This document shows positions 18,001 to 29,767 of a DNA stretch of 64,000 bases, piece after piece. How positions within the stretch are numbered: the stretch's first letter is position 1; the number at the start of each line of letters is the position of its first letter. The stretch comes from Leptodactylus fallax (lineage: Eukaryota; Chordata; Amphibia; Anura; Leptodactylidae): NCBI GenBank assembly GCA_947044405.1, contig CAMRHE010000505.1:620001-684000 (forward strand), in the 5' to 3' direction. The position numbers were made by a program, and so were the translations under genes. A model generated the notes under the pieces. The model was not told where the DNA came from, ran no database searches, and saw nothing but the letters and a program-made list of their open reading frames with translations.

Positions 18001-20476
18001 CATATCACTAAGGACTACGCCTGTATGTACATATCACTAAGGACTACACCTGTATGTACATATCACTAAGGACTACGCCTGTATGTACATATCACTAAGG
18101 ACAACGCCTGTATGTACATATCACTAAGGACTACACCTGTATGTACATATCACTAAGGACTACATCTGTATGTACATATCACTAAGGACTACTACACCTG
18201 TATGTACATATCACTAAGGACTACGCCTGTATGTACATATCACTAAGGCCTACACCTGTATGTACATATCACTAAGGACTACTACACCTGTATGTACATA
18301 TCACTAAGGACTACGCCTGTATGTACATATCACTAAGGACTACACCTGTATGTACATATCACTAAGGCCTACGCCTGTATGTACATATCACTAAGGCCTA
18401 TGCCTGTATATACATATCACTAAGGACTACGCCTGTATGTACATATCACTAAGGACTACACCTGTATGTACATATCACTAAGGACTACGCCTGTATGTAC
18501 ATATCACTAAGGACTACACCTGTATGTACATATCACTAAGGCCTACGCCTGTATGTACATATCACTAAGGACTACACCTGTATATACATATCACTAAGGC
18601 CTACGCCTGTATATACATATCACTAAGGTCTACGCCTGCATGTACATATCACTAAGGCCTACACCTGTATGTACATATCACTAAGGACTACGCCTGTATG
18701 TACATATCACTAAGGACTACACCTGTATGTACATATCACTAAGGACTACACCTGTATCTACATATCACTAAGGACTACACCTGTATGTACATATCACTAA
18801 GGACTACACCTGTATGTACATATCACTAAGGACTACACCTGTATGTACATATCACTAAGGACTACACCTGTATGTACATATCACTAAGGCCTACACCTGT
18901 ATGTACATATCACTAAGGCCTATGCCTGTATATACATATCACTAAGGTCTACGCCTGCATGTACATATCACTAAGGCCTACACCTGTATGTACATATCAC
19001 TAAGGACTACACCTGTATGTACATATCACTAAGGACTACGCCTGTATGTACATATCACTAAGGCCTACACCTGTATGTACATATCACTAAGGCCTACACC
19101 TGTATGTACATATCACTAAGGACTACACCTGTATGTACATATCACTAAGGACTACACCTGTATTTACATATCACTAAGGACTACACCTGTATGTACATAT
19201 CACTAAGGACTACACCTGTATGTACATATCACTAAGGACTACACCTGTATGTACATATCACTAAGGACTACACCTGTATGTACATATCACTAAGGCCTAC
19301 ACCTGTATGTACATATCACTAAGGCCTACGCCTGTATATACATATCACTAAGGTCTACGCCTGCATGTACATATCACTAAGGCCTACACCTGTATGTACA
19401 TATCACTAAGGACTACGCCTGTATGTACTTATCACTAAGGCCTACACCTGTATGTACATATCACTAAGGACTACACCTGTATATACATATCACTAAGGCC
19501 TACGCCTGTATATACATATCACTAAGGTCTACGCCTGCATGTACATATCACTAAGGCCTACATCTGTATGTACATATCACTAAGGACTACGCCTGTATGT
19601 ACATATCACTAAGGACTACACCTGTATGTACATATCACTAAGGCCTACACCTGTATGTACATATCACTAAGGACTACACCTGTATGTACATATCACTAAG
19701 GACTACGCCTGTATATACATATCACTAAGGACTACGCCTGTATGTACATATCACTAAGGACTACGCCTGTATGTACATATCACTAAGGACTACACCTGTA
19801 TGTACATATCACTAAGGACTACGCCTGTATGTACATATCACTAAGGCCTACACCTGTATGTACATATCACTAAGGACTACACCTGTATGTACATATCACT
19901 AAGGTCTACGCCTGTATGTACATATCACTAAGGACTACACCTGTATGTACATATCACTAAGGCCTACACCTGTATGTATATATCACTAAGGACTACGCCT
20001 GTATGTATATATCACTAAGGACTACGCCTGTATGTACATATCACTAAGGACTACGCCTGTATGTACATATCACTAAGGACTACGCCTGTATGTACATATC
20101 ACTAAGGACTACGCCTGTATGTACATATCACTAAGGACTACGCCTGTATGTACATATCACTAAGGACTACACCTGTATGTACATATCACTAAGGCCTACA
20201 CCTGTATGTACATATCACTAAGGGATACGCCTGTATGTACATATCACTAAGGACTACGCCTGTATGTACATATCACTAAGGACTACGCCTGTATGTACAT
20301 ATCACTAAGGACTACACCTGTATGTACATATCACTAAGGACTACACCTGTATGTACATATCACTAAGGACTACACCTGTATGTACATATCACTAAGGCCT
20401 ACACCTGTATGTACATATCACTAAGGGATACGCCTGTATGTACATATCACTAAGGCTTCACCTACATGCACATATC
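1..20476. repeat. 29-bp satellite array, about 700 units
   Basis: Tandem array of a 29-bp unit, seen as ctaaggactacacctgtatg followed by tacatatca. It starts in mid-unit, so it extends left of the window, and ends at a degenerate unit near 20476. Common variants are 'gcctacgcc' or 'gactacgcc' for 'gactacacc', a 3-bp 'cta' insertion giving 32-bp units, and short units of 25 bp ('ctaactacacc') and 28 bp ('ctaacgctacacc'). Each typical unit holds the perfect 10-bp palindrome TATGTACATA. Rare variants recur at fixed long distances, which shows higher-order structure. There is no coding capacity and no spacer sequence. This is directly visible; any centromeric, telomeric or heterochromatic role is unknown. 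Confidence 0.97.
6888..6921. repeat. Inverted junction inside the satellite
   Basis: A 34-bp inverted repeat with 15-bp perfect arms (ggcctatgcctgtat and its complement) around a 4-bp centre. It interrupts the otherwise unidirectional 29-bp array. I saw no other inversion of this kind in the array. Confidence 0.8.
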
Positions 20477-21414
20477 TTCAGAAAATCACCAGAACTGGAA
20501 GGAACAAAAATCTACTTTGAAGTTGAAAATGTTAAAAAAGTATCATCCTATAAAATGTAGGGATTACACATTGTGAAAAGCAAGTGAACCCCTAAACCCT
20601 ACATATTTTTTGAAAGTAGACAACCTGAAGATTACATGTGTCTCAATGGGTTATCAATAGCCACGTCCACCTTCATGTAACTTTGTGACAAACACAAATA
20701 ATTTTTTGAAAAAATGCACTAAAACATATATTTGCACTTAAAACTCATATTCAATCTTACATTGTCTCACAAAACACATATAAAATAAAAGATCAAGGTG
20801 TACACAATTTATATATACTGCAAATATCAACTACAACAAGAGCTCGTTCTCTCAAAACGCTGATATAGAAGACAAGTAAGATTTTGCTGTTATTCACTAA
20901 TATGTTAAAAATCTATACTGCACCTAACAAACTGTGACTGTGATAACAAAATCTAACTTTTTTGAGGTTGCACAGCACACCGTATATAAAAACGCAACCT
21001 AATATTTCATATATACAACCACCTTCATGCAACTTTGCAGCAAGCAGATTACAAGCAAAAATAGCACACAAATTCTAATTTGCCACTAAAGTGCCGGCTC
21101 AAGCAATCCCTTTCTGCAAACAAAATATACTTTCCAAAAAACTGCAATATGTGAGGAATTCATACATACCAATATAATTTTCAATATAATTTTCTATCCC
21201 CCTATAAAAATTGTAGCAATTTATACGTTCATCTCTACTAATCATTATTACTATTATTTTAGCGTGTAACGGATATCACTAGAGAGGCGGTCGTGTATTT
21301 TACTCTATAAAGATCAGGTATGGACAGGCAGGGACTGGGTGAAATGTAAACATTATTGATGACTTTGTGCATGTGTTGTGCACTTCATCAGCTTCAATTC
21401 GCTCATCTCTAGTT
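20477..21414. other. AT-rich intergenic stretch, nothing assigned
   Basis: About 940 bp of AT-rich sequence between the satellite and the 26-bp minisatellite. I see no coding frame, recognisable transposon terminus or RNA gene here. Confidence 0.6.
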
Positions 21415-22919
21415 ACCTCTCATAGACTGCTCATGTTCTCTCTTAAACTGCTGATGTTTAACTACTCACCATGTTACCCCTCTTATACACTGTTCTCTAT
21501 GTTCCATCTAATACACTTCTCCATATGTTCCTAATCAGACTGATTCTAATGAGTCCTCTTAAAGACTGCTCCGCATGTTCCGTCTCACAGACTGCTCCTC
21601 ATATTTCCTTTCATAGACTGCTCCTCCTGTTCCCTCTCATAGACTGTTCTTTATGATCCCTCTCATAGACTACCCCTCATGTCTTCTCTCATAGACTGCT
21701 CCTCACGTCCCCTCTCATAGGCTGCTCCTCATGTCCCCTCTCATAGACTGCTCCTCATGTCCCCTCTCATAGACTGCTCCTCACGTCCCCTCTCATAGGC
21801 TGCTCCTCATGTCCCCTCTCATAGACTGCTCCTCACGTCCCCTCTCATAGGCTGCTCCTCATGTCCCCTCTCATAGACTGCTCCTCATGTCCCCTCTCAT
21901 AGACTGCTCCTCACGTCCCCTCTCATAGGCTGCTCCTCATGTCCCCTCTCATAGACTGCTCCTCACGTCCCCTCTCATAGGCTGCTCCTCATGTCCCCTC
22001 TCATAGACTGCTCCTCATGTCCCCTCTCATAGACTGCTCCTCACGTCCCCTCTCATAGGCTGCTCCTCATGTCCCCTCTCATAGACTGCTCCTCATGTCC
22101 TCTCATAGACTGCTCCTCATGTCTTCTCTCATAGACTGCTCCTCACGTCCCCTCTCATAGGCTGCTCCTCATGTCCCCTCTCATAGACTGCTCCTCACGT
22201 CCCCTCTCATAGGCTGCTCCTCATGTCCCCTCTCATAGACTGCTCCTCATGTCTTCTCTCATAGACTGCTCCTCACGTCCCCTCTCATAGGCTGCTCCTC
22301 ATGTCCCCTCTCATAGACTGCTCCTCATGTCCCCTCTCATAGACTGCTCCTCATGTCCCCTCTCATAGACTGCTCCTTATGATCCATCTTATAGACTGCT
22401 TCTCATGTTCCCTCTCATAGACTGCTCCTCATGTCTTCTCTCATAGACTGCTCCTCACGTCCCCTCTCATAGGCTGCTCCTCATGTCCCCTCTCATAGAC
22501 TGCTCCTCATGTCTTCTCTCATAGACTGCTCCTCACGTCCCCTCTCATAGGCTGCTCCTCATGTCCCCTCTCATAGACTGCTCCTCATGTCCCCTCTCAT
22601 AGACTGCTCCTCATGTCCCCTCTCATAGACTGCTCCTTATGATCCATCTTATAGACTGCTTCTCATGTTCCCTCTCATAGACTGCTCCTCATGTCTTCTC
22701 TCATAGACTGCTCCTCACGTCCCCTCTAATAGGCTGCTCCTCATGTCCCCTCTCATAGACTGCTCCTCATGTCTTCTCTCATAGACTGCTCCTCACGTCC
22801 CCTCTCATAGGCTGCTCCTCATGTCCCCTCTCATAGACTGCTCCTCATGTCCCCTCTCATAGACTGCTCCTTATGATCCATCTTATAGACTGCTTCTCAT
22901 GTTCCTTCTCATAGACTAT
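21415..22919. repeat. 26-bp minisatellite
   Basis: Tandem repeat of a 26-bp unit (agactgctcctcatgtcccc plus tctcat), about 57 copies. It is degenerate on the left (21415-21680) and very regular from 21680 to 22900. A rare variant block, 'tgctccttatgatccatctt', recurs at about 22370, 22632 and 22868. Those spacings are about ten and nine units, so blocks of units have been duplicated together. The short open frame at 21471-21656 is only a translation of the repeat. Confidence 0.95.
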
Positions 22920-23726
22920 TTTGTTCACTTGTATAAAAGATGAGTTTTGTCTCAAAGTGAAGGAACCACATTCACAGATATCTCCCACTATCAATAACAA
23001 GATGGCGCCATTATTTATTATCTCTATAAGTCTACATTAAACGGGCCCCATACAATCTTCTGTAGATTTTCTCCATATGATATGGGTCTCTGTAACTTTC
23101 CAGTTGGTAGATGATGACTGACCTCTTCACACTGCTATGAAGTCGGATACCCCGGACACCCCAATCATTCTGGTTAGGTTTATATGATGTAGATACTTTG
23201 TTACATTAGGCTGACTGCTCATAGAAGGTTTTGGTGCAGCTTACTGTCAAAGCCAGAAGTGGATACAACAGTAAGGAAAAATATAAAGTAAAGACTGATA
23301 ACTGCATCAAGACTGAATGTGTGAATCCAGCTTTACCAGAAAACGTCCTGTGAGAAATCTTGTTTCATGTGCCATAGGTGATAGTGATGAGATGGATGAT
23401 AGCGCCCCTAAACTGCAAACTTGAAAACTACTCATTACCTCTATTGTCCTATATGAGCAGATATTATTTATGTACAGAACTTATGTCAGCAGATTCCACA
23501 CAATCGGGGATGTCTGGTGGGTCCCTCTTCCCTCTTTCCTTCCTCTTGTTTGGTCTCCAGTGTTACATCTGCTGGTTCTCTATGGGAAAGTCTTCTGGAC
23601 TGTGGTGTCCATAGTGTGTGACTACTTACCTGTACATTAGTGTGATAGGATGATACAACGCAACAAGTTACAGGACACAGACACAATGACAATGGTAAAA
23701 GCGGTACCATTTTACCATAGGGATTG
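22920..23726. other. Intergenic stretch, nothing assigned
   Basis: About 800 bp of mixed-composition sequence between the 26-bp minisatellite and the L1 target-site duplication. Two short overlapping opposite-strand frames (23378-23614 plus and 23486-23794 minus) have no recognisable domain or low-complexity explanation. I do not call them genes. Confidence 0.5.
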
Positions 23727-24243
23727 CCTATGACTTTTTTTTTTTTAGTGGTTAGTTGAAGCCATTTATTTTTGTTCTTTTTTATTAATAGCATTTTTAT
23801 TAACAGATTTCACATAACAGCACAAATACAAGTGCATGAAAAGAACAGTAATGTGAAACATATCCATTATAAGAGTACAAAATTGCATTGCATAAATGTG
23901 ACATCGTAGGTCATATCATCGAAGGCAAAGCAACTTGTGGTACCATCTGTACCAAGCTTTGTGTGAGGGAAGTCGCAGATAGAGTGGTGGAGGGAAGCAA
24001 AGAAAGACGAAGAAGAAGAAAAAGAAGGAGAAGAAGAAAAGAAAAGGAATAGAGGTAGGGGAAAATAAAATGTACACGGGGGGGAGGAGAAGGGGTGAGA
24101 GAGAGAAAGAGAGAAAAAAAGAAAGAAGGGGGAAGGGAAGGGGGGAAAGAGGGGTGTTAGTGAGGATGGGGGAGGAGAAGAGAAGAAAGGGGGGGTAATC
24201 TGAAAGACTCTTAGTCCCAAAACCTGTTGTTTAATTCTTAATT

Positions 24244-24729
24244 TCAGATTACGCCATGGCAACCAGGTCTTAAGGAATTTAGTATGTTGTCTTGCCTTCC
24301 AGCTAGAAAGTTCCGCTGGTTTACCTTTTCAATCCATTCCGCTTTGGAAGGTGGGTCTGTGCTAAGCCATCTACGGGGTATGAGGGATGTAGCTGCAGAT
24401 AATAGGAGTGCGACAAGGTTAGATCTAGATGGATGATAAGAGGTGGATGGGAGGGAGAGTAAGAGCATAGTCGGTGTGATCTCAAATGATGGAGAAGAGA
24501 GTTGTCTAATTACCGATTGAACATCATTCCAAAATTGACTAATGCCTGGGCAATACCACCATATGTGGAACAGAGATCCACACTGAGCTTTACATCTCCA
24601 ACACATGTCGGTGTCTGACAAATACATGTGGTGGAGCCACTGAGGAGTACGATACCATCTGGTTAGCAGCATATAGTGCGTCTCCTGAAGGCATATGCAT
24701 GGGGAGAAGCCATTCGAGTTATTAAGCAT
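24244..24729 (-). pseudogene. L1 ORF2 C-terminal zinc-binding segment
   Basis: The C-terminal part of ORF2, with RWYRTPQWL and a cysteine-rich CWRCKAQCGS..HIWWYCPGI stretch typical of the L1 C-terminus. It is out of frame with the RT portion. The matching segment of the other L1 is at about 43560-43930 on the plus strand (GSLLHIWWSCPIVYTFW). Confidence 0.82.
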
Positions 24730-25061
24730 TTACTTGATTTGTTCGTCCGAAAGAGTTAAGTTCAGCTCTATTTCCCACGACGAGAGGAATGTAGGTTTGG
24801 AAATCTTAGTTGGGCTAACGAAAGTAGCCAGGACATATGATGTCTTAGATAAAAATTTGCTACGTGCCAAGAATGTGCGCTCGAGGAGAGTAAGTTCAGT
24901 ATGGGTCTCGTTTGCCGCAACCAGTCCCGGATATATTTAGTCAGATGGTGTTTATGAAGGAAAGAAAGAGGCTTATCAGAGATTAGGATTTCCAATTTTG
25001 AGAAGTCCACAACCATTGTTTTATCAAGAACTTCCAGAAGTCTGTGAGAGAGCAGGTGTTG

Positions 25062-25976
25062 CTACATGCTGGAGCATGCTGTACTCGGTTTCCCTAACCA
25101 CTCAGGAAGCAAAGGGGAGGGGGAGGGTGCTAATATATCCTTCAAATGACACCACATTTCACAAGTGCCCAACAGAAGTTGGTCTAGGGACTTAGAACGG
25201 TGGCCTGGGGAGCCATACATCCACAACTCAGTCTGAAAGGAAGGCCCAAAAGTGCAGTAAGATAGGCTCGAGAATAGTGAAGATGTGAGTTCAACCCATC
25301 GTTTCAATTGGACAGCCCTGTAGTAGTCTGAAATATCTGGAAGGCCTATGCCCCCTGCCAGTTTTTTCTTCATTGAGAGTTTAATAGGAAGCCGTGGTCG
25401 TTTACCTTGCCATAGAAAGGAGGAGAATATGCCTCTGATTGATTTGAAGAAAAACGGGGGGTAAATGTATAGGCAGCATGTATAGGCGGTACAGGATTTT
25501 GCGTAGGTCTGTAATAGGTTCCGTCTACCGAACCAAGAAAACAGCATTCTTTGAAATGACGCTAACATGGTGCGAATCTCTGTTAGTGGCGGTCGGAAAT
25601 TTTCAGAAAATAGGTGGGAAGGTTCTGCTGTCAGTTGAACACCCAGATATTTAATTGATTTAGAAGTCCATTTAAAAGGAGTGGTGGGGGAGAGTTTTGC
25701 GGCCTGGTGGGGGGGGGGGGGGATTGTGAGGTTTAGTACTTCCGATTTATCTAAGTTGACTTTATAGCCTGAGATGTAACCATAATGTGTGAGGTGGTCT
25801 GCTATTGCGGGAAGTCCCTTATCAGGGTTTGATACTATAAATAGTACATCATCTGCAAATGCCGTAGAAGACAGAGTATGCAATCCAATTTTCAAACCCG
25901 AGATATCCAGGTGGGAGTGGACGGCCTGCAATAGAGATTCCAAGACTAAGATGAAAGGGGAGGGTGAGAGGGGCAA
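25062..25976 (-). pseudogene. L1 ORF2 reverse transcriptase, catalytic and thumb segment
   Basis: Continues the RT after a deletion and frameshift. It opens with motif B-like PLSPSPFILVLE, then the catalytic FADD box (STAFADDVLFIVSNP), the GYKVNLDKSE segment, IKYLGVQL, and a C-terminal stretch including SWFGRRNLLQTY and GGIGLPDISDYYRAVQLKRW. A run of about 15 G at 25708-25722 sits in this frame and is a likely slippage site. The motifs are clear, but the enzyme cannot be functional because of the upstream deletion. Confidence 0.86.
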
Positions 25977-26051
25977 CCCTGCCGGGTCCCATTCCCGATA
26001 TCGAAGCTAGGTGAGAGGTTATCATTAATCTTTAGACAGGCATGTGGATTG

Positions 26052-26576
26052 TCATAAAAGGTCAACCCCTAAAAGGACTAGTTTTGAACGGGTTTTCCGT
26101 GCGTGAGTAATAGCGTGAAGCAGGTAATGGGAATTGTCTTTCCCCTCTCTACCGAGGACAAATCCCGCCTGGTCAGGGTGTAGTAATGAGGGAAGAAGGT
26201 GTTTTATCCTAGTGGCCAGGATTTTCACCCACAATTTAAGATCAAGGTTGAGCAGCGATATCGGTCTGTAGCTGCCACATAATAAAGGACCTTTCCCTTC
26301 TATAGGGAGTAAAGTGATATTCGCTTCCTGAGCCTGACGGGGGAGTAGAGCATTATAGGAGAGAGAAAGATGTTGGAGTAATTCTGAATGGAGCACCTTA
26401 TAATATTGTAAGGGAAAACTGTCGGGGCTTGGGTTTTTCCCTTTAGGGAAGCTGTGGAGAACCTTCCTAACTTCCTCCATTGAGATCGGAGCCGTGAGCG
26501 CCGAGGCGTTGTCATTAGACAGGGAGGGCATAGAGAGAGAGTTAAGGAACTCGTTCATCTTGGCAACTTTGTCCAC
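26052..26576 (-). pseudogene. L1 ORF2 reverse transcriptase, N-terminal motifs
   Basis: First part of the RT domain. It shows the conserved SPDSFPLQYYK region, the YRPISLLNLDLKLWVKILA motif, and DQAGFVLGREGKDN, leading into motif A (LLGVDLL). The frame stops immediately after the motif A aspartate region. Only about 75 nt separate this from motif B, far less than the roughly 80 residues usual in L1, so the motif A to B segment is deleted. Confidence 0.85.
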
Positions 26577-26744
26577 AGTATCAACAGCTAAGTTTGTTGA
26601 GTTCAGGTTGTATAAACCGGAGTAAAAAGAGAGGAAGGCCGAGGTAATACCGGGGGTGGAATTATGAGTGCCACAAGACTGATCTTTAATGGAATTGATA
26701 AAGCATTTAGCTTTTCATTTCCGAATCATAGAGGTCATTAGTTT

Positions 26745-27113
26745 TCACCCTTTGTCGCCATGTGCATATAATCGATGTTGGTAGTCAAGAAATTGCTTAG
26801 CCATTCGGGCGTTACTCAAATCTCTCAGTCGTTCACGTAGATTATGAAGCTCACTTTGCAGGGGGAGTCGCCTACCTGCTTTCCCGATGCGTTCAATGGC
26901 TGCAATATCAGAGAGGAGTCCATCCAATGTCGCCTGTGAATCTTTCTTGACTCGTGAGGCAAGAGAGATAAAGATCCCCCTAATCACGGATTTATGTGCC
27001 TCCCAGGTAATGGTTGGGCAGGTGTTTGTGTTAGCATTTATAGCAAAATATGATTCCAGCTGTTGCCGGACAGTCGCAACCAGCTCAGGACGATACAACA
27101 AAGCTTTATTCAA
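26745..27113 (-). pseudogene. L1 ORF2 linker between endonuclease and RT
   Basis: Helical, charged linker segment of ORF2 (residues such as LHNLRERLRDLSNARMAKQF and LYAHGDKG). It lies out of frame with the endonuclease and with the RT. The second L1 in the window has the same segment at about 40900-41060 on the plus strand (LQNLREELRDILNARAAKHL), so the two copies belong to related L1 families. Confidence 0.75.
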
Positions 27114-27864
27114 CCTCCAGATACCAATCCTTCCGGGGGAGCTGACGAAGCGTTAATGTGGCCCATACAGGAGCATGGTCAGATACAGTAATGGATTTGA
27201 TGCGGAAATCCAAGGAGAACCGCACCAGATCCTTTGAGGCAAAGAGATAGTCCAGGCTCTGATAGGACTGCCGTGGATTAGAAAAAAATGAGTAGTCCTT
27301 CACAGATGGATTATGGAGACGCCATACTTCGACAATCTGAACATCATGGAGAGCTTGAAGAAGCCTACCCAGCGCCTTCTGGGGAGTGGAAGAGGTGCCG
27401 GCGGAGGACTCAAGGGAGGGATTTAGAGTAAAGTTTAAGTCTCCAGCAAGAATAACTGGGCCTTTCCCGAAGAGCTCTAATTTATGCAAGGCTTCTAAGA
27501 GCCAAGCGACCTGACCTTGGTTGGGTGTATAGAAATTAGCAAAAGTGTATTTTCTAGAAGCAATGGATCCTTTGAGTAACATAGTTCTTCCCTCTGAGTC
27601 TTCATAATTTTGGGAGCACTGAAAAGGTACCGAGTGGTGAAAAATAATAGAGACGCCCTTAGAGGACTTTGCTGGGTTCGTGGAGTGGAAGCAGAGTGGG
27701 TAGGCGTTCATTGGAAAGCGAGGGATTTTGCCAGATTTAAAATGAGTTTCTTGAAGGAATGCCACATTAGTACGTAATTTCCGGAGGATAGTGAAGATAT
27801 GAGATCTTTTATTCAGAGCGTTGAGGCCATGGACATTAAAGGAGGTGAAGACCAGTTTGGACAT
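27106..27864 (-). pseudogene. L1 ORF2 apurinic-type endonuclease domain (intact frame)
   Basis: A 252-codon frame forms the N-terminal endonuclease domain of L1 ORF2, which nicks target DNA to prime reverse transcription. In order: SFNVHGLN with metal-site Asn10, FLQETHF with Glu39, AGDLNFTLNP with Asp142 and Asn144, SLDYLF with Asp205, and SDHAPVWA with Asp229 and His230. All the usual active-site residues of the APE-like fold are present and the frame is uninterrupted. It begins at ATG 27864, the natural ORF2 start. The frame is lost just after the domain and continues in another frame at 26745-27113. It is labelled a pseudogene because ORF2 as a whole is broken. Confidence 0.88.
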
Positions 27865-29767
27865 GACAAACCGCTACGGAATGAGTCTAGTTAGTGGTTA
27901 AAGGAAATGGGATCAGTGAGAGGAGGGGAGTTGTTAGTCAGGTAGAGCGAGAAAAATGGGAAGAGGGGGAGGGTATAAGTAAGAAGGGAGAACTAAAAGA
28001 AGAAAAGAAAAGAAAAAAGAGTAAAAGAAAGAAGAAGAAGAAAAAAAAAAAAAAAAAACTAGAGCCAAAGAAGGAAAAGAATAAGAGTAGAGACTCGAAG
28101 AATAAGAATAAGAAGAAAGTGCCTGAGAAGAGTATCAGAACAGAACAGTTAGCGGCAAGGCCTGAGAACCGCCAACCAACTTAATCGCTGTCAGTCAAAT
28201 GACAGAAACTGGGGGAAACGGAGGAAATCCTAATCGATACAGCCAGAAACCAGACCCTACATATGAGGAAATGAAATGAACTAGTGGGACAAATGGGAAT
28301 AGGGGAACACTAAACATGCTAAAGAAAAACGATTAATAAGTGTTAAAAAAAAAAGTCTATCATGAGAAAATGGGATTGGTGGAGGAATCTATGATGGGAT
28401 ATACCCTGACAACCCTGAAAATCAGTGTAGTGCAGACCCCTGCACCCGAACCAGCGCCACCCACAACATGGTGCAGCGCCGACCCCCCACTGTCCAGCGC
28501 AGGATAGCCACCCGAGACCCCGGGACCCAGGAGAAACTACTTTTGAGAAACTAGAAGCAGAGATCATGAGCCCTTTCCCGGGGGCCCCGAGGTCCCGGGC
28601 AGGAGCCCACTCCAAGAATACAAAAACCTTAGGCAAAGATGCTTGCATATAACACAGTCATGAGATATAAAGCATGCTAGCACAAATACAGATAAATACA
28701 ATACAATGCAAGACAATACAATACAACAGGTCTTGAGATGAATAGATCACACAAATGCACTGAAGAAATATTGAGAGGGCAGGACGATATACAGTCATAG
28801 GTAAGGAGTAGAAAAATAGATCTTAAGTAATTAGATATTTATCCGAACCTTAATAAGGAGAAAGAGGGGAGGGGGGGAATGGAGGGGGGGATAGGGAGAA
28901 AAAGGGGGGAATATAAAAAAGAGGAGAGGAGATGAAAAGGAAAGGGGATAAACCATATAAGAGTAAACTGTAAACATCGACTGATGATAAACCAAAGTGC
29001 CAGTCAAGGTAACACGCCGCTCCAAACCCGAGCCGCGGCCATTCTGGATACTCCAGCAACTACTGAGCAACTATAGCTCAAATTATTGAACCCAAATCCC
29101 CGGGAGGCAGTGCACCAGAACCCCCACCAATGACCATGGAACAGTAAAATAATGAAAGACATTGTGAAAAACATTATTAAAGACACTATAATTGCACTAC
29201 CTTAAAATAAAAATCACTACTACATGTTAGTAGAGCATAGTCAGTAGAGAGGAACATAGAATATCCTAACTAAGCTAGAGACACAGGCTATTTACAGGAG
29301 TGAGGTCATATCTGGGGTAGTGATCGGCACCATAACAGACAGTGGTAGTGCGATGCTATCCATTATGTAGGAGGACACCAATGGAGTTTCTCCCTGCTCT
29401 GAGGGAACCTTCATGCAGCAATGGTACAAATGGCAGTTGGGGAACAAGATGAAAAGAGGGGAGGGAGAGGGGGGGAATGGATAACGTCCCGGAATAGAAA
29501 TGACTTCAGCCAATATGTGGCCATGGCAAACCGGAGAGTCAACAAAAAACAGTCCCGTCGAAACGGGTCGAAAACCCCTATTTGCATCAGTGGGAATGCT
29601 AGGGATCATGGAAGGCGCCCAACACAAAGGCATATCCAGGGGCAGTTTAACTGAAAATTAACGAGCTGGCACCAAGGCACCGAACAGGTGTAGCAGAGTG
29701 TACCTAGAAAAGCAGCCGCAGAGAGTCAGCTAAGCGTGCCCAGCAACATCTACTGACCGGGAGGTAA
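27865..29767 (-). other. L1 inter-ORF region, unusually long
   Basis: About 1.9 kb separates the end of the ORF1 remnant from the start of ORF2 within one target-site-duplication-bounded L1. It contains a strong purine tract (about 27960-28085 on the plus strand), a GC-rich patch (28430-28600) and another purine-rich patch (28855-28945). The short frames in it have no recognisable domain. It may be a normal inter-ORF or internal-promoter region of this L1 family, or an old insertion whose ends I cannot see. Confidence 0.5.

Noticed and set aside
1..20476. CRISPR-like appearance of the 29-bp repeat
   Set aside because: Units are contiguous with no unique spacers, and the surrounding DNA is vertebrate. 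It is a tandem satellite.
21471..21656. 61-codon frame in the 26-bp minisatellite
   Set aside because: It is a translation of tandem repeat sequence with no domain, and it ends within the array.
23867..24262. 131-codon Ser/Pro/Phe-rich minus-strand frame
   Set aside because: It covers the pyrimidine-rich L1 3' UTR. The composition explains the open frame.
27894..28184. 96-codon Lys/Glu-rich plus-strand frame
   Set aside because: It is a purine tract antisense to the L1 inter-ORF region; low complexity, no domain.
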